Below are positions 41,599-49,489 of a stretch of 64,000 nt of DNA, piece after piece (the stretch's first letter is position 1; every line of letters begins with the position of its first letter). Under the pieces are notes generated by a model. It was given only the letters and a program-made list of their open reading frames with translations. It ran no database searches and had not been told where the DNA came from. The translations under genes and the position numbers were made by a program. The stretch lies in assembly GCA_030696045.1 (NCBI GenBank), contig JAUYNO010000078.1, forward strand, positions 1 through 64,000, written 5' to 3'. The stretch comes from Stagnimonas sp. GTDB taxonomy: Bacteria > Pseudomonadota > Gammaproteobacteria > Nevskiales > Nevskiaceae.

Positions 41599-43794
41599 TC
41601 AGAACCGCCAGTCCAGACCCAGCGAGTAGTTGCGCGGAGCGCCGTAGTAACCGATCTGGTACATGCTGTTGATGTACTTCTCGTCGGTCAGGTTGCCGAT
41701 GTTGGCGCGCAGCGTGAGGTTTGGGCGCACATCCCAAGCAGCGAAGGTGTTGACCACCGCGTAGCTGCTCTGGCGCACGACCATGGCGGTGTAGCTTTCC
41801 TCGGCGTAGGTCTTGCTCTGCCAGCGGCCACCGATACCGAACGACAACGGGTTGTAGCTCGGCAGACGGGTGCTGAGCGTCAGGTTGGCAGTGCTACGCG
41901 GCACCCACGGGAAGGTGGCGCTGCCATCCGCGCCGTCGATCTGTAGGTGGGTGAAGCCGAACACCAGGTTGGTGTTCCTGTCGAGCTTGCCGGTGGCCTC
42001 GAATTCAAAGCCCGTCGATTCCACATCGACGGCTTCGTAGTAGTAGCGGCCGCTGTCGAAGTCGTAGCCGACGTAGCTGGCCAGCCCTTCCTGCTTGGCG
42101 CTGAACCAGGCCAGCGTGGTCAGCAAGCGCTTGTTGAGCCACTCCGCCTTGACGCCGGCTTCGTAGTTCACGCCCTTGGTTGGCGCCAGATACTCGCCAG
42201 TGATGTCGTTCTGGTCCTGTGGCTGGTAGATGTCCGAATAGCTGACATAGCCGAGGATCTTCTCGGTGAAGTCAAATGTCAGGCCGGCGTAGGGGCTGGC
42301 CTTGTTCTGGCTGAAGGCTTCGCCGACGTTCTCGCCATCGCGCTTGTAACCCGCCCAGTTGATGCCGACGACGGCCTTGAGGCGTTCGGTGAGCGATACG
42401 CGGGTCGCGCCGTAGGCGCGCTTGAGATGCTGGTTGGTCCGGCTGTCCAGCGTGCGCGCGTCCCAGACTGGTTCGGCGACGACGTTGCCGTCGTATGGGA
42501 AAGCAGGCAGCGCGCCGAAAGCCGGACCGCTGGTGTCGGTCGGGTGGTACCAGTAGTTCTGCGTGCTCATGGCCAGACTCAGGCCGAACATCGCTTCCTG
42601 CTTGCGGCCGAACAACTCGTAGCCGCCGTTGATAGTGATGTCGCCCAGGTGCGAGTCGACGCCATCCACGCCCTTGTAGGCAAAGCCCACCAGGCCCTCA
42701 TGGGTGACCGGATCGAGGCCGGTGAGGGTGTAGGCGAAGAACAGCTGGTCGTCACTGTCGTTGCCGCGGTAGTTGTAGGACGCCTTCAGCCTCCAGTTCG
42801 CGCTCAGCCGATGGGTGTATTCGACGAAACCGGCCTTGGTGATCGTGTTCCAGTAGGTCCAATCCTGCGTGGTGGAGGCGCTGCGGCCCCATTCGGCCTG
42901 ACTGCCGTCGCTGTTGTTGAAGGTCAGCGCGCCCCACATGTTCTGGTCGGAGTCGGCCTTCTGCCAGGAGTAGCCGAAGGTCAGGGTGCCGTTGTCGCCG
43001 ATCTGACCATCAACCACGCCGTACACGAAGCTGCGGTCGGTGTCGTAGTCGCGCAGGTAGGAATCGGCGTCTTCGCGCACTGCGACGACGCGACCGGCCC
43101 AGCGGCCGTCGGAGGTGAACGGCGTGGAATAGTCGGCTTCCACGCGACGGTCGTTCCACGAGCTGTAGCTGACGCCGACCACGCCCTGCGCTTGGTTGGT
43201 CGGGCGCTTACGCACGTAGTTGATCGTGCCGGAGGAATTGCCGACACCGGTGAGCAGGCCGTTGGCGCCGCGGATGACTTCCAGCTTCTCGTAGCCGAAG
43301 GAATCCATCGCGCCGGTGACGATGCCCCAGTCGTTGGGCAGGCCCACGCCGTCAATCTGAGTGTTCTTGATCTCGAAGCCGCGCGACAGGTAGTTGGTGC
43401 GGTTGGTTTCCCATTCCTCCACCTGAATGCCAGTGGCCAGGCGCAGGGCGTCATTGAGGCTATCGGCGCCGAACTGCTGCATCTGCTCCGCGCTCACCAC
43501 GCTTATCGACTGCGGGGTTTCCTTGATCGCCAGGTTGAGGTTGGTTGCACCACTGCTAACGCGGTCGGCGCGCTGAGCGACGACCAGGACGGGCTCCAAG
43601 ACCTTCGGGGCATCGGTGGTCTGCCCCTCCTGCGCCTGCACCTCTTGAGTCTGCGTCTCTTGTGCTGCGGCCAGGGCCGTACCCGACTGGTAGGCCAAGG
43701 CGATCGCGATCGCGAAGTACCGGCGGCCGTCGACGAGGCGGCGGAAATTCGGGCGACGGCAATGGGCCGAGTGGGAAGGACGGAGCGGGTGCAT
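41599..43794 (-). CDS. TonB-dependent siderophore receptor (FhuE/FpvA/FoxA type)
   Basis: 731-aa outer-membrane receptor. N-terminal signal region with hydrophobic YFAIAIALAYQSGTALAAA, then a plug domain: KETPQSISVVSAEQMQQFGADSLNDALRLATGIQVEEWETNRTNYLSRGF, IDGVGLPND and LEVIRGANGLLTGVGNSSGTINYVRKRP, all hallmarks of the FhuE/FpvA subfamily for hydroxamate-type siderophores. The barrel ends in GLDWRF with terminal Phe. No signalling domain before the plug. First gene of a four-gene operon whose promoter region holds a Fur-box-like palindrome. Confidence 0.93.
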   Translation of the reverse strand: MHPLRPSHSAHCRRPNFRRLVDGRRYFAIAIALAYQSGTALAAAQETQTQEVQAQEGQTTDAPKVLEPVLVVAQRADRVSSGATNLNLAIKETPQSISVVSAEQMQQFGADSLNDALRLATGIQVEEWETNRTNYLSRGFEIKNTQIDGVGLPNDWGIVTGAMDSFGYEKLEVIRGANGLLTGVGNSSGTINYVRKRPTNQAQGVVGVSYSSWNDRRVEADYSTPFTSDGRWAGRVVAVREDADSYLRDYDTDRSFVYGVVDGQIGDNGTLTFGYSWQKADSDQNMWGALTFNNSDGSQAEWGRSASTTQDWTYWNTITKAGFVEYTHRLSANWRLKASYNYRGNDSDDQLFFAYTLTGLDPVTHEGLVGFAYKGVDGVDSHLGDITINGGYELFGRKQEAMFGLSLAMSTQNYWYHPTDTSGPAFGALPAFPYDGNVVAEPVWDARTLDSRTNQHLKRAYGATRVSLTERLKAVVGINWAGYKRDGENVGEAFSQNKASPYAGLTFDFTEKILGYVSYSDIYQPQDQNDITGEYLAPTKGVNYEAGVKAEWLNKRLLTTLAWFSAKQEGLASYVGYDFDSGRYYYEAVDVESTGFEFEATGKLDRNTNLVFGFTHLQIDGADGSATFPWVPRSTANLTLSTRLPSYNPLSFGIGGRWQSKTYAEESYTAMVVRQSSYAVVNTFAAWDVRPNLTLRANIGNLTDEKYINSMYQIGYYGAPRNYSLGLDWRF

Positions 43795-44149
43795 TCAGGG
43801 GGGGCCTTGTCGGAGGTAGGGGGAAGCAAGGCAGGCCATCGAACTGCTGCCGCCTACTTCAGGGTGTCGCCGAGGCCCAGACCTTGGGGTCATGGGTACG
43901 GCGGGATGTCGGATTGGTGACGTATTAAATGCGAATGAATATTATTACGCAAGTGAACTGTCGCCTGGCGGGCTGTCCCGATCCGTGTATCGGTTGGCCC
44001 GAACGTGGCTTATTGGCCGGCTTGCCAGAGAGAGCCAAGAGGCAAGGGATCCGACGATCCACTGCTGGCACCGAGTCGCCGGTTGCGGAGACGCCCGGGG
44101 CCAAAGTAGGCGCAACGCCAACCTAGGAGCAGCTGCACGCTGACTGGTC
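43795..44149. other. Intergenic region between two iron operons
   Basis: 355 bases. Contains the Fur-box-like palindrome and the promoter region of the leftward receptor operon. I find no convincing gene or intrinsic terminator after the receptor that ends at 44150. Confidence 0.6.
43930..43951. promoter_or_regulatory. Fur-box-like palindrome before the FoxA-type receptor
   Basis: A 22-base imperfect palindrome with outer arms TGCG/CGCA and centre AATATT, including GAATGAATATTATTA. It lies 136 bases upstream of the receptor start, resembles the box at 55326, and both share TGCGAATGA. Known function of the downstream genes supports Fur control. Confidence 0.65.
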
Positions 44150-46504
44150 TCACAGACAGAACTCCATCAGCACGCCGAACGTTCGCGGCGCGTTGTAGCT
44201 GGCGTAGCCGCGCGGCGTGTCGGCACCGGCGTAGCCATCGGGGAACTGGTAGGTCTCGGTGACGAAGTCGGCGCTCAGCAGATTGCGGCCGTAGACGTAG
44301 AGCCGCCAGCGCGCACCCTCCAGGCCGACGCGGCCGTCGAGCAACTCGCGCGCCTCGCTACGCTCGGCCGGATCATTCTCCGGCGTGCTGTAGCTGTGGC
44401 TGCGCTTCGAGTAGTTCAGCGCCGCCATCACGCCCTGGTGGCGCCAGACCGCGCCGAGGCTGCCGGTGAAGCGCGGCGCGAAGATGAACCGGTTGCCGCT
44501 GTGGTCGGCGTTGGAGGTCTGGTACTCGATGAACTTCGTGTTGGTGGTGCCCAGCGACAGCTGCAGGCGCAGCGGCGGCAGCGGCCGCCAGCCGAAGCTC
44601 GCTTCGGCACCGTACAGCCGCGAGCGCGAGGCGTTCTCGGTGACGAAGAAGCGCCCGCGCGGCACCGGCACCTGCTGGTCGCGCCAGTCGGTGTAGAAGA
44701 CATTGGTGGCGAAGTCGAAGACGCGGTAGTCGGCGCGCAGGCCGACTTCGTAGTTCTGCGTGTATTCGGGGTCGAAGGGCACCGACTCGCCGGTCTCGGT
44801 ATCAACATCGACGCCGCCGGCGCGATAGGCCTCGCTGTAGCTGGTGAAGGTCGACCATCGCGGCGCGAAGGCCCAGCGCAGGCCCAGCTTTGGCAGCAAT
44901 GCCGAGTACTGGGTGCGGCCGCGTTGCACGCCGCCGGAATCCGGCAGCACGCCCGGTGCCTGGATCAGCACCGGCCGCAGGTCGATGCCCGGCTGCAAGG
45001 CCAGCAGCTGCTCCAGCAGCGGCCCGGCCAGCGGCAGGCTGGCGAGGCCGTCCGGCGTGGCGATGATCGCGTCGGCGCGCGAGGTGCGGCTCTCGCTGAC
45101 GGTGTCGAGCGTCTCACGGTCGTAGCGTAGACCCAGGGTCGCGGTCATCTGCCAGGGCAGCTTCACGTCGAACTCGGCGAAGCCGGCGAGGTTGCGGGCG
45201 TCCTTGTCGGCCTGGCTGCTGAAATCGAGCTCGGCGCCGACCAGATCGCCCACCACCGGCAACGGAACGCCGGTCGCTTCCGGCACCGTCACGAACACAT
45301 CGCTGGAGTAGTAGATGTTGTGGTCGGCAAAGCGGCCACCGTAGACGCCGACCACGCCGGTGAAGCGACCAACCTCCTTCAGGTTCAGGCGCAGCTCCTG
45401 CGACCAGTTGCGGCCGTGGTTGTACACCTGGTTGGTGGCATCGCCCTCGGCCAAGCCGTCGAAGTCGCGGATGTAGTCCTGCTGGGTGCGCATATAGGCG
45501 CTGAGGGCGGTCAGGGTCCAGCCCTCGGCAAAGCGCCAGCGGTTGCGCCAGGACGCCAGGCCGCTACGTGTGAGGTCGTAGCTCGGCGCGTTGACCGTGC
45601 TGGCGCGTGCCTCGGCCGCGTCGCTGCCGGCCTCGCCGGGTTCGATGTTGTAGTCGGGCTGGCCGCTGGCGCGGTCGGCACCGACGGTGAGCAGGCTGTC
45701 GAAGTTGGCGGCCGGCGTCCAGGCCAGCTTGGCGCGCGCCAGGGACTTCTGCATGCGGGCGAAGTCCTGATTGCCGTCCGGCCGGTGGGTGATGAAGCCG
45801 TCGTCGTTCTCGAAGCTGCCCAGCAGACGGAAGGCCAGCGTGTCGGAGATCGGACCGCCGCCCGCCGCCGCGAATTCGCGGCCGTCACGCTGGGCGAGCC
45901 CGAGGCGCGTGCGCAGCTCCCAGTCGCGGGTCGGCTCGCGGGTGTTGATGACCACCGCGCCGGCCAGGGCGTTGCGGCCCTGGCTGGTGGATTGCGCGCC
46001 GCGCAGGATCTCGACCTGCTCGACGTCGAACAGGCCGTCCAGCGCACCCTGCTGCGAAGTGCGGTCCAGCGTCACGCCGTCGACCTGCACGCTGATCAGC
46101 GGTGCGCCGGTGCCGCCGCCGGCGCCGGCCTGGGAGATGCTGCGAATGGAGAGGTTGCCCTCCTCGTTGGCACTGGTGTTGGCGGCGCGGCGCAGCAGGT
46201 CGCCCAGGCTGGCGTCGCCCTGGTCCTCGATGTTCTTGCCGCTGAAGACGCTGACCGAGGTGCTGGTCTCCGACAGCTTGCGGCCGAGCTTCTCGCCCTG
46301 CACCACGACGGTGTCGAGTTGAACGGCGCTGGCGTCGCGCTCGGCCGTCGGCGTCTCGCTTACGCTGGACAGTGACTGCACCGGAAGGGTATCGACTTGC
46401 CCGGAGCTGCCGTCCTGCGCACCGGCGGGCAGCGCGAACAGCAGGGCGGCAGCCAGCAGCAGGGACCGGAGCGGTTTCGGAGGCGGGAAGGTTTTCAGTT
46501 TCAT
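44150..46504 (-). CDS. TonB-dependent receptor, paralog 1 of 3
   Basis: 784-aa outer-membrane protein: signal peptide (LRSLLLAAALLFALPAGAQ), TonB-box-like region VQLDTVVVQGEKLGRKLSETSTSVSVFSGKNIEDQG, plug motif VEILRGAQSTSQGRNALAGAVVINTREPT, then a barrel with repeated YSEAYRAGGVDVDTETG and GLRADYRVFDFATNVFYTDWRDQQVPVPRG. It belongs to the iron-complex receptor group rather than the FhuE group. The last residues are EFCL, not the usual terminal Phe/Trp. Last gene of an eight-gene operon; starts seven bases after the DUF998 gene. Confidence 0.9.
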   Translation of the reverse strand: MKLKTFPPPKPLRSLLLAAALLFALPAGAQDGSSGQVDTLPVQSLSSVSETPTAERDASAVQLDTVVVQGEKLGRKLSETSTSVSVFSGKNIEDQGDASLGDLLRRAANTSANEEGNLSIRSISQAGAGGGTGAPLISVQVDGVTLDRTSQQGALDGLFDVEQVEILRGAQSTSQGRNALAGAVVINTREPTRDWELRTRLGLAQRDGREFAAAGGGPISDTLAFRLLGSFENDDGFITHRPDGNQDFARMQKSLARAKLAWTPAANFDSLLTVGADRASGQPDYNIEPGEAGSDAAEARASTVNAPSYDLTRSGLASWRNRWRFAEGWTLTALSAYMRTQQDYIRDFDGLAEGDATNQVYNHGRNWSQELRLNLKEVGRFTGVVGVYGGRFADHNIYYSSDVFVTVPEATGVPLPVVGDLVGAELDFSSQADKDARNLAGFAEFDVKLPWQMTATLGLRYDRETLDTVSESRTSRADAIIATPDGLASLPLAGPLLEQLLALQPGIDLRPVLIQAPGVLPDSGGVQRGRTQYSALLPKLGLRWAFAPRWSTFTSYSEAYRAGGVDVDTETGESVPFDPEYTQNYEVGLRADYRVFDFATNVFYTDWRDQQVPVPRGRFFVTENASRSRLYGAEASFGWRPLPPLRLQLSLGTTNTKFIEYQTSNADHSGNRFIFAPRFTGSLGAVWRHQGVMAALNYSKRSHSYSTPENDPAERSEARELLDGRVGLEGARWRLYVYGRNLLSADFVTETYQFPDGYAGADTPRGYASYNAPRTFGVLMEFCL

Positions 46505-46511
46505 GGCGGGG

Positions 46512-47204
46512 TCAGCTCCGGCGCCGCTGCAGCGCCCAGGCCAGCGCTGACAGCGCTCCCCAGATCACCGGCAGGCTGGCCCACATCGGGCGGAAGTCGA
46601 ACTGCGCGACGGCACGCACGGCAGGGTCGCTGTGCTGTGCCTCGAAGCAGCCGGCATAGACCGAGATGGCAATCACCATGACCGGCGGTAGCAGCGCGAC
46701 CGCGCACCATCGCGTCTCGCCACGGCGATGGAAATGCCAGGCCAGTACCGCGCAGGCAGCAGCCAGGGCGTTGAAGCCGACGAAGCCGAAGACACTGTGC
46801 AGCACCGCGTGGGTGCTGGCCTGGTCGTAGGCCGGCAGGCCCGCTGGAGTGCCGGGGCCGGGCGGGAATCCGAAGGCCGGATCGGTGGAGAAGATGCCGA
46901 CGCCGACGTGCGAGAGCGCGAACACCGCCATCAGCCCGGGCGCCCAGCGGCCGCCGGCTTGGCCTTCCAGTGTGCGTCGCAGGCCGAGGCTGAAGGCCAG
47001 CATCAGTAACCCGGCGACGATGAAGTTGAGCGACTGCACCCAGCCGCCGTCGCCGAGCGCGAGCTGGCTGCTGGCATGGCGCCGCAGGTCGAAGCCCTCG
47101 CGCGTGAAGGCGAGGGTGAATTCGACCGCCAGCACCAGCGGGCTGGCGAGGATTCCGGCCGCAAGCAGGCGCCGCGTGGAGGCAGGGTTCATGGTGGATG
47201 TCAT
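46512..47204 (-). CDS. DUF998 membrane protein
   Basis: 230-aa polytopic membrane protein with about six helices: LLAAGILASPLVLAVEFTLAF, SLNFIVAGLLMLAFSLGL, GLMAVFALSHVGVGIFSTDPAFGFPPG, HSVFGFVGFNALAAACAVLAWHF, VALLPPVMVIAISVYAG, SLPVIWGALSALAWAL. The F(S/P)TDP segment in a loop and the conserved His are typical of DUF998. Start ATG shares one base with the stop of the upstream receptor. Role in siderophore uptake unknown; its position between receptors is unusual. Confidence 0.8.
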   Translation of the reverse strand: MTSTMNPASTRRLLAAGILASPLVLAVEFTLAFTREGFDLRRHASSQLALGDGGWVQSLNFIVAGLLMLAFSLGLRRTLEGQAGGRWAPGLMAVFALSHVGVGIFSTDPAFGFPPGPGTPAGLPAYDQASTHAVLHSVFGFVGFNALAAACAVLAWHFHRRGETRWCAVALLPPVMVIAISVYAGCFEAQHSDPAVRAVAQFDFRPMWASLPVIWGALSALAWALQRRRS

Positions 47205-49489
47205 CAGCGGAACTGGAATTCGAGGCCGCCCATCAGCCGCCGTCCCTCGCCGAGACTGACCACGTCCACGTCGCTGAAGGAGTAGCCGTTCGCATCGCGG
47301 CGGTAGTGCTCGTCAGTGAGATTGCGGCCGGCGAAATAGAAGCCGACCGGGCCGAAGTGCCAGCGCAGCGCCAGGTTCACCAGTTGGTAGGCCGGCAGTT
47401 CGTAGGCGGCGGTGTTCTCGGAGTCGGCGGCGGCGCGCCCGCCCCACTGCAGGTCGGGCCGGATCAGCAGGCCGGGCAGCGGCATCCATTCCAGCGCCAG
47501 GGTCCCGGAGTACGAGGGTGCCTTGGGCAGGCGGTGGCCGGAGAGGCTGACATCGTCACTGGTGGTGACGCCGTCGCCGAAGCGGCCCCAGGTGACGCCG
47601 TAGCCGCCGATCAGCCGCAACGCGCGCACCGGCCGCCAGCGCAGCTCCAGCTCGCCACCGCGGATGAACGCCGGGCCGGTGTTGCCCATGTAGTTGTCGG
47701 TGCCGGTGCCCTGCTGGATCTGCATGTCGTCCCAGCGGGTGTGGAACAGGTTCAGCGCGGTCTCCAGCTTCCAGGAGCGGCGGCGGCCCTTGAGCGAGAG
47801 TTCGACATTGCGGGTCTTTTCGGAATCGAAGCTGAAATAGCGGCCGGACACCTGGTTGTAGCCGTCGCCGCCGGGCCGATAGCCCTCGGTGTAGGCGGTG
47901 CCCAGGTACCAGTCGGTGACCAGTTCGTAGCGGGCCGCGAGCTTGGGCAGGAACTCGGAGAACTGCCGGGACACCGGGATGTTGACATCGTTGGGCAGTA
48001 CGCCGGCGCCATCGAGCAGCAGGATCGCCGCGGTCGCGGTCGGGCTGTCGCCGGTGTAGGTGCTGGTGATGACGCGGCTGTTGCGCTCGCGGTCGAGACG
48101 GGCGCCGGCAGTGAGGGTGAGTCGCGGGGTCAGCACCCAGTCCAGCTCGCCGAACACGGCGACGTCCTCCACCCGCGTCGGGCTGCCGGCCTCGAACAGG
48201 ATGTTGCCCAGCGGCGCGGCGCAGACGATCTGCACGCCGCAGGCGCCGGCGATGGCGAGCAGGGCGTTGACGTTGATGAAGCCGTCCTGCAGGTCGCGGG
48301 TACGGTCGCGGTAGTAGTAGGCGCCGAAGCTGCCCTGCAGGCGCTCGCCGGCGTACTTGGCGCGCAGTTCCTGCGAGAAGGCGCGGGCGTTCTCGTGCTG
48401 GACCGTCGCGTTCTGCGCCTCGGCGGTGTAGTCGCCGTCGAAGCGGCTGCGCGTCTTCGAGTTCACCAGGGCACTGATCGCGCGCAGCTGCCAGGCCTCG
48501 CGCAGCGACAGCCTTTGCTCCAGCGTGTAGAGCCAGGCGTGGTTGCGGTAGTCCTGCGGCGCGTCGGCGCGCGCGGTACGGCTGTCCTCGTCGCTCAGCG
48601 GGACGTAGCTGCTGCCCTGGGTGTGGCGCAGTTCGGCGACGCCGAGCAGGGCCTGGTAGGCGCCATCGTCGCCGCCCGGGCGCCAACCCAGGCGCAGGCG
48701 CGCGCTGTCGCTGCGCCGCCCGGCCCAGTCGTGCTCGTCGCGGGTGGCGTTGTAGGCGTCGCCGTCGTCCTGCCGGTGGTCGTAGACCAGCCGCCCGGCC
48801 AGCGCCTGTGGCCACAGCGTGGCGCCGAGGGCGCCGGCGTACTGCCGCATGCCGACGGTGCCGGCACTGAGCCGGCCGCGCAGTTCCGGCGAGACGCTGT
48901 CGCCGGGCTCCGGCGCGAAGCTGTTGAGGATCACCGCGCCGGCCATGGCGTTGCGGCCCTGGCTGGTGGACTGCGGACCGCGCAGGATCTCCACCGAGGC
49001 GAGGTCGAAGGCCGAGAGGTCGGCGTAGCCCAGCGCCGAGCGCGGCAGGCCGACGCCGTCGAACACCACCGCCGAGGAGGTGCCGTAGGCGGCGTAGGCG
49101 CCGGAGCCGCTGGCGCCGTAGCTGCCGATGCCGCGCAGGGTCATGCCGCCGACGCCGTAGTCGCTGTCGTCGCGGCTGGCGTTGGGCGTGGCGCTGATCA
49201 CGTCGTAGACATCGACCGCCGTGCTGCGCTCGATCTCGGCGCCGGAATAGACCGCGACGCTACTGGTGGTGCGGTTGACCTCGCGGGTTATCAGTTCACC
49301 GGTGACGGTGACCTTTTCCAGCTTCACCGGCGTCGCCGCCGCCGCCTCGGCGGCGGGTGCGGCGCTGGCGGCATCCGGCAGCAGTTCCACGGGCACCGTG
49401 TCCACCGTCTCCTGCGCCTGCGTGCCGGCGGCGAGCAGACAGAGGCAGGCGGCGGCACCCAGCCGGATCGGTCCGGTGGAGTGCCTCAT
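47204..49489 (-). CDS. TonB-dependent receptor, paralog 2 of 3
   Basis: 761-aa outer-membrane receptor. Signal peptide AACLCLLAAGTQAQ; TonB-box region PVKLEKVTVTGELITREVNRTTSSVAVYSGAEIERSTA; plug DGVGLPRSALGYADLSAFDLASVEILRGPQSTSQGRNAMAGAVIL; barrel segments YELVTDWYLGTAYTEGYRPGGDGYN and FSFDSEKTRNVELSLKGRRR. C-terminus is GGLEFQFR, so aromatic residues precede a terminal Arg. Starts inside the stop region of paralog 3 (four-base overlap). Ligand cannot be told from sequence; tandem duplication and divergence from paralog 3 is likely. Confidence 0.9.
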   Translation of the reverse strand: MRHSTGPIRLGAAACLCLLAAGTQAQETVDTVPVELLPDAASAAPAAEAAAATPVKLEKVTVTGELITREVNRTTSSVAVYSGAEIERSTAVDVYDVISATPNASRDDSDYGVGGMTLRGIGSYGASGSGAYAAYGTSSAVVFDGVGLPRSALGYADLSAFDLASVEILRGPQSTSQGRNAMAGAVILNSFAPEPGDSVSPELRGRLSAGTVGMRQYAGALGATLWPQALAGRLVYDHRQDDGDAYNATRDEHDWAGRRSDSARLRLGWRPGGDDGAYQALLGVAELRHTQGSSYVPLSDEDSRTARADAPQDYRNHAWLYTLEQRLSLREAWQLRAISALVNSKTRSRFDGDYTAEAQNATVQHENARAFSQELRAKYAGERLQGSFGAYYYRDRTRDLQDGFINVNALLAIAGACGVQIVCAAPLGNILFEAGSPTRVEDVAVFGELDWVLTPRLTLTAGARLDRERNSRVITSTYTGDSPTATAAILLLDGAGVLPNDVNIPVSRQFSEFLPKLAARYELVTDWYLGTAYTEGYRPGGDGYNQVSGRYFSFDSEKTRNVELSLKGRRRSWKLETALNLFHTRWDDMQIQQGTGTDNYMGNTGPAFIRGGELELRWRPVRALRLIGGYGVTWGRFGDGVTTSDDVSLSGHRLPKAPSYSGTLALEWMPLPGLLIRPDLQWGGRAAADSENTAAYELPAYQLVNLALRWHFGPVGFYFAGRNLTDEHYRRDANGYSFSDVDVVSLGEGRRLMGGLEFQFR

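Noticed and set aside
41947-43920. Long plus-strand frame opposite the FoxA-type receptor
   Set aside because: Antisense of a clear receptor gene; Val/Ala/Gly-rich with no motifs, an effect of high GC.
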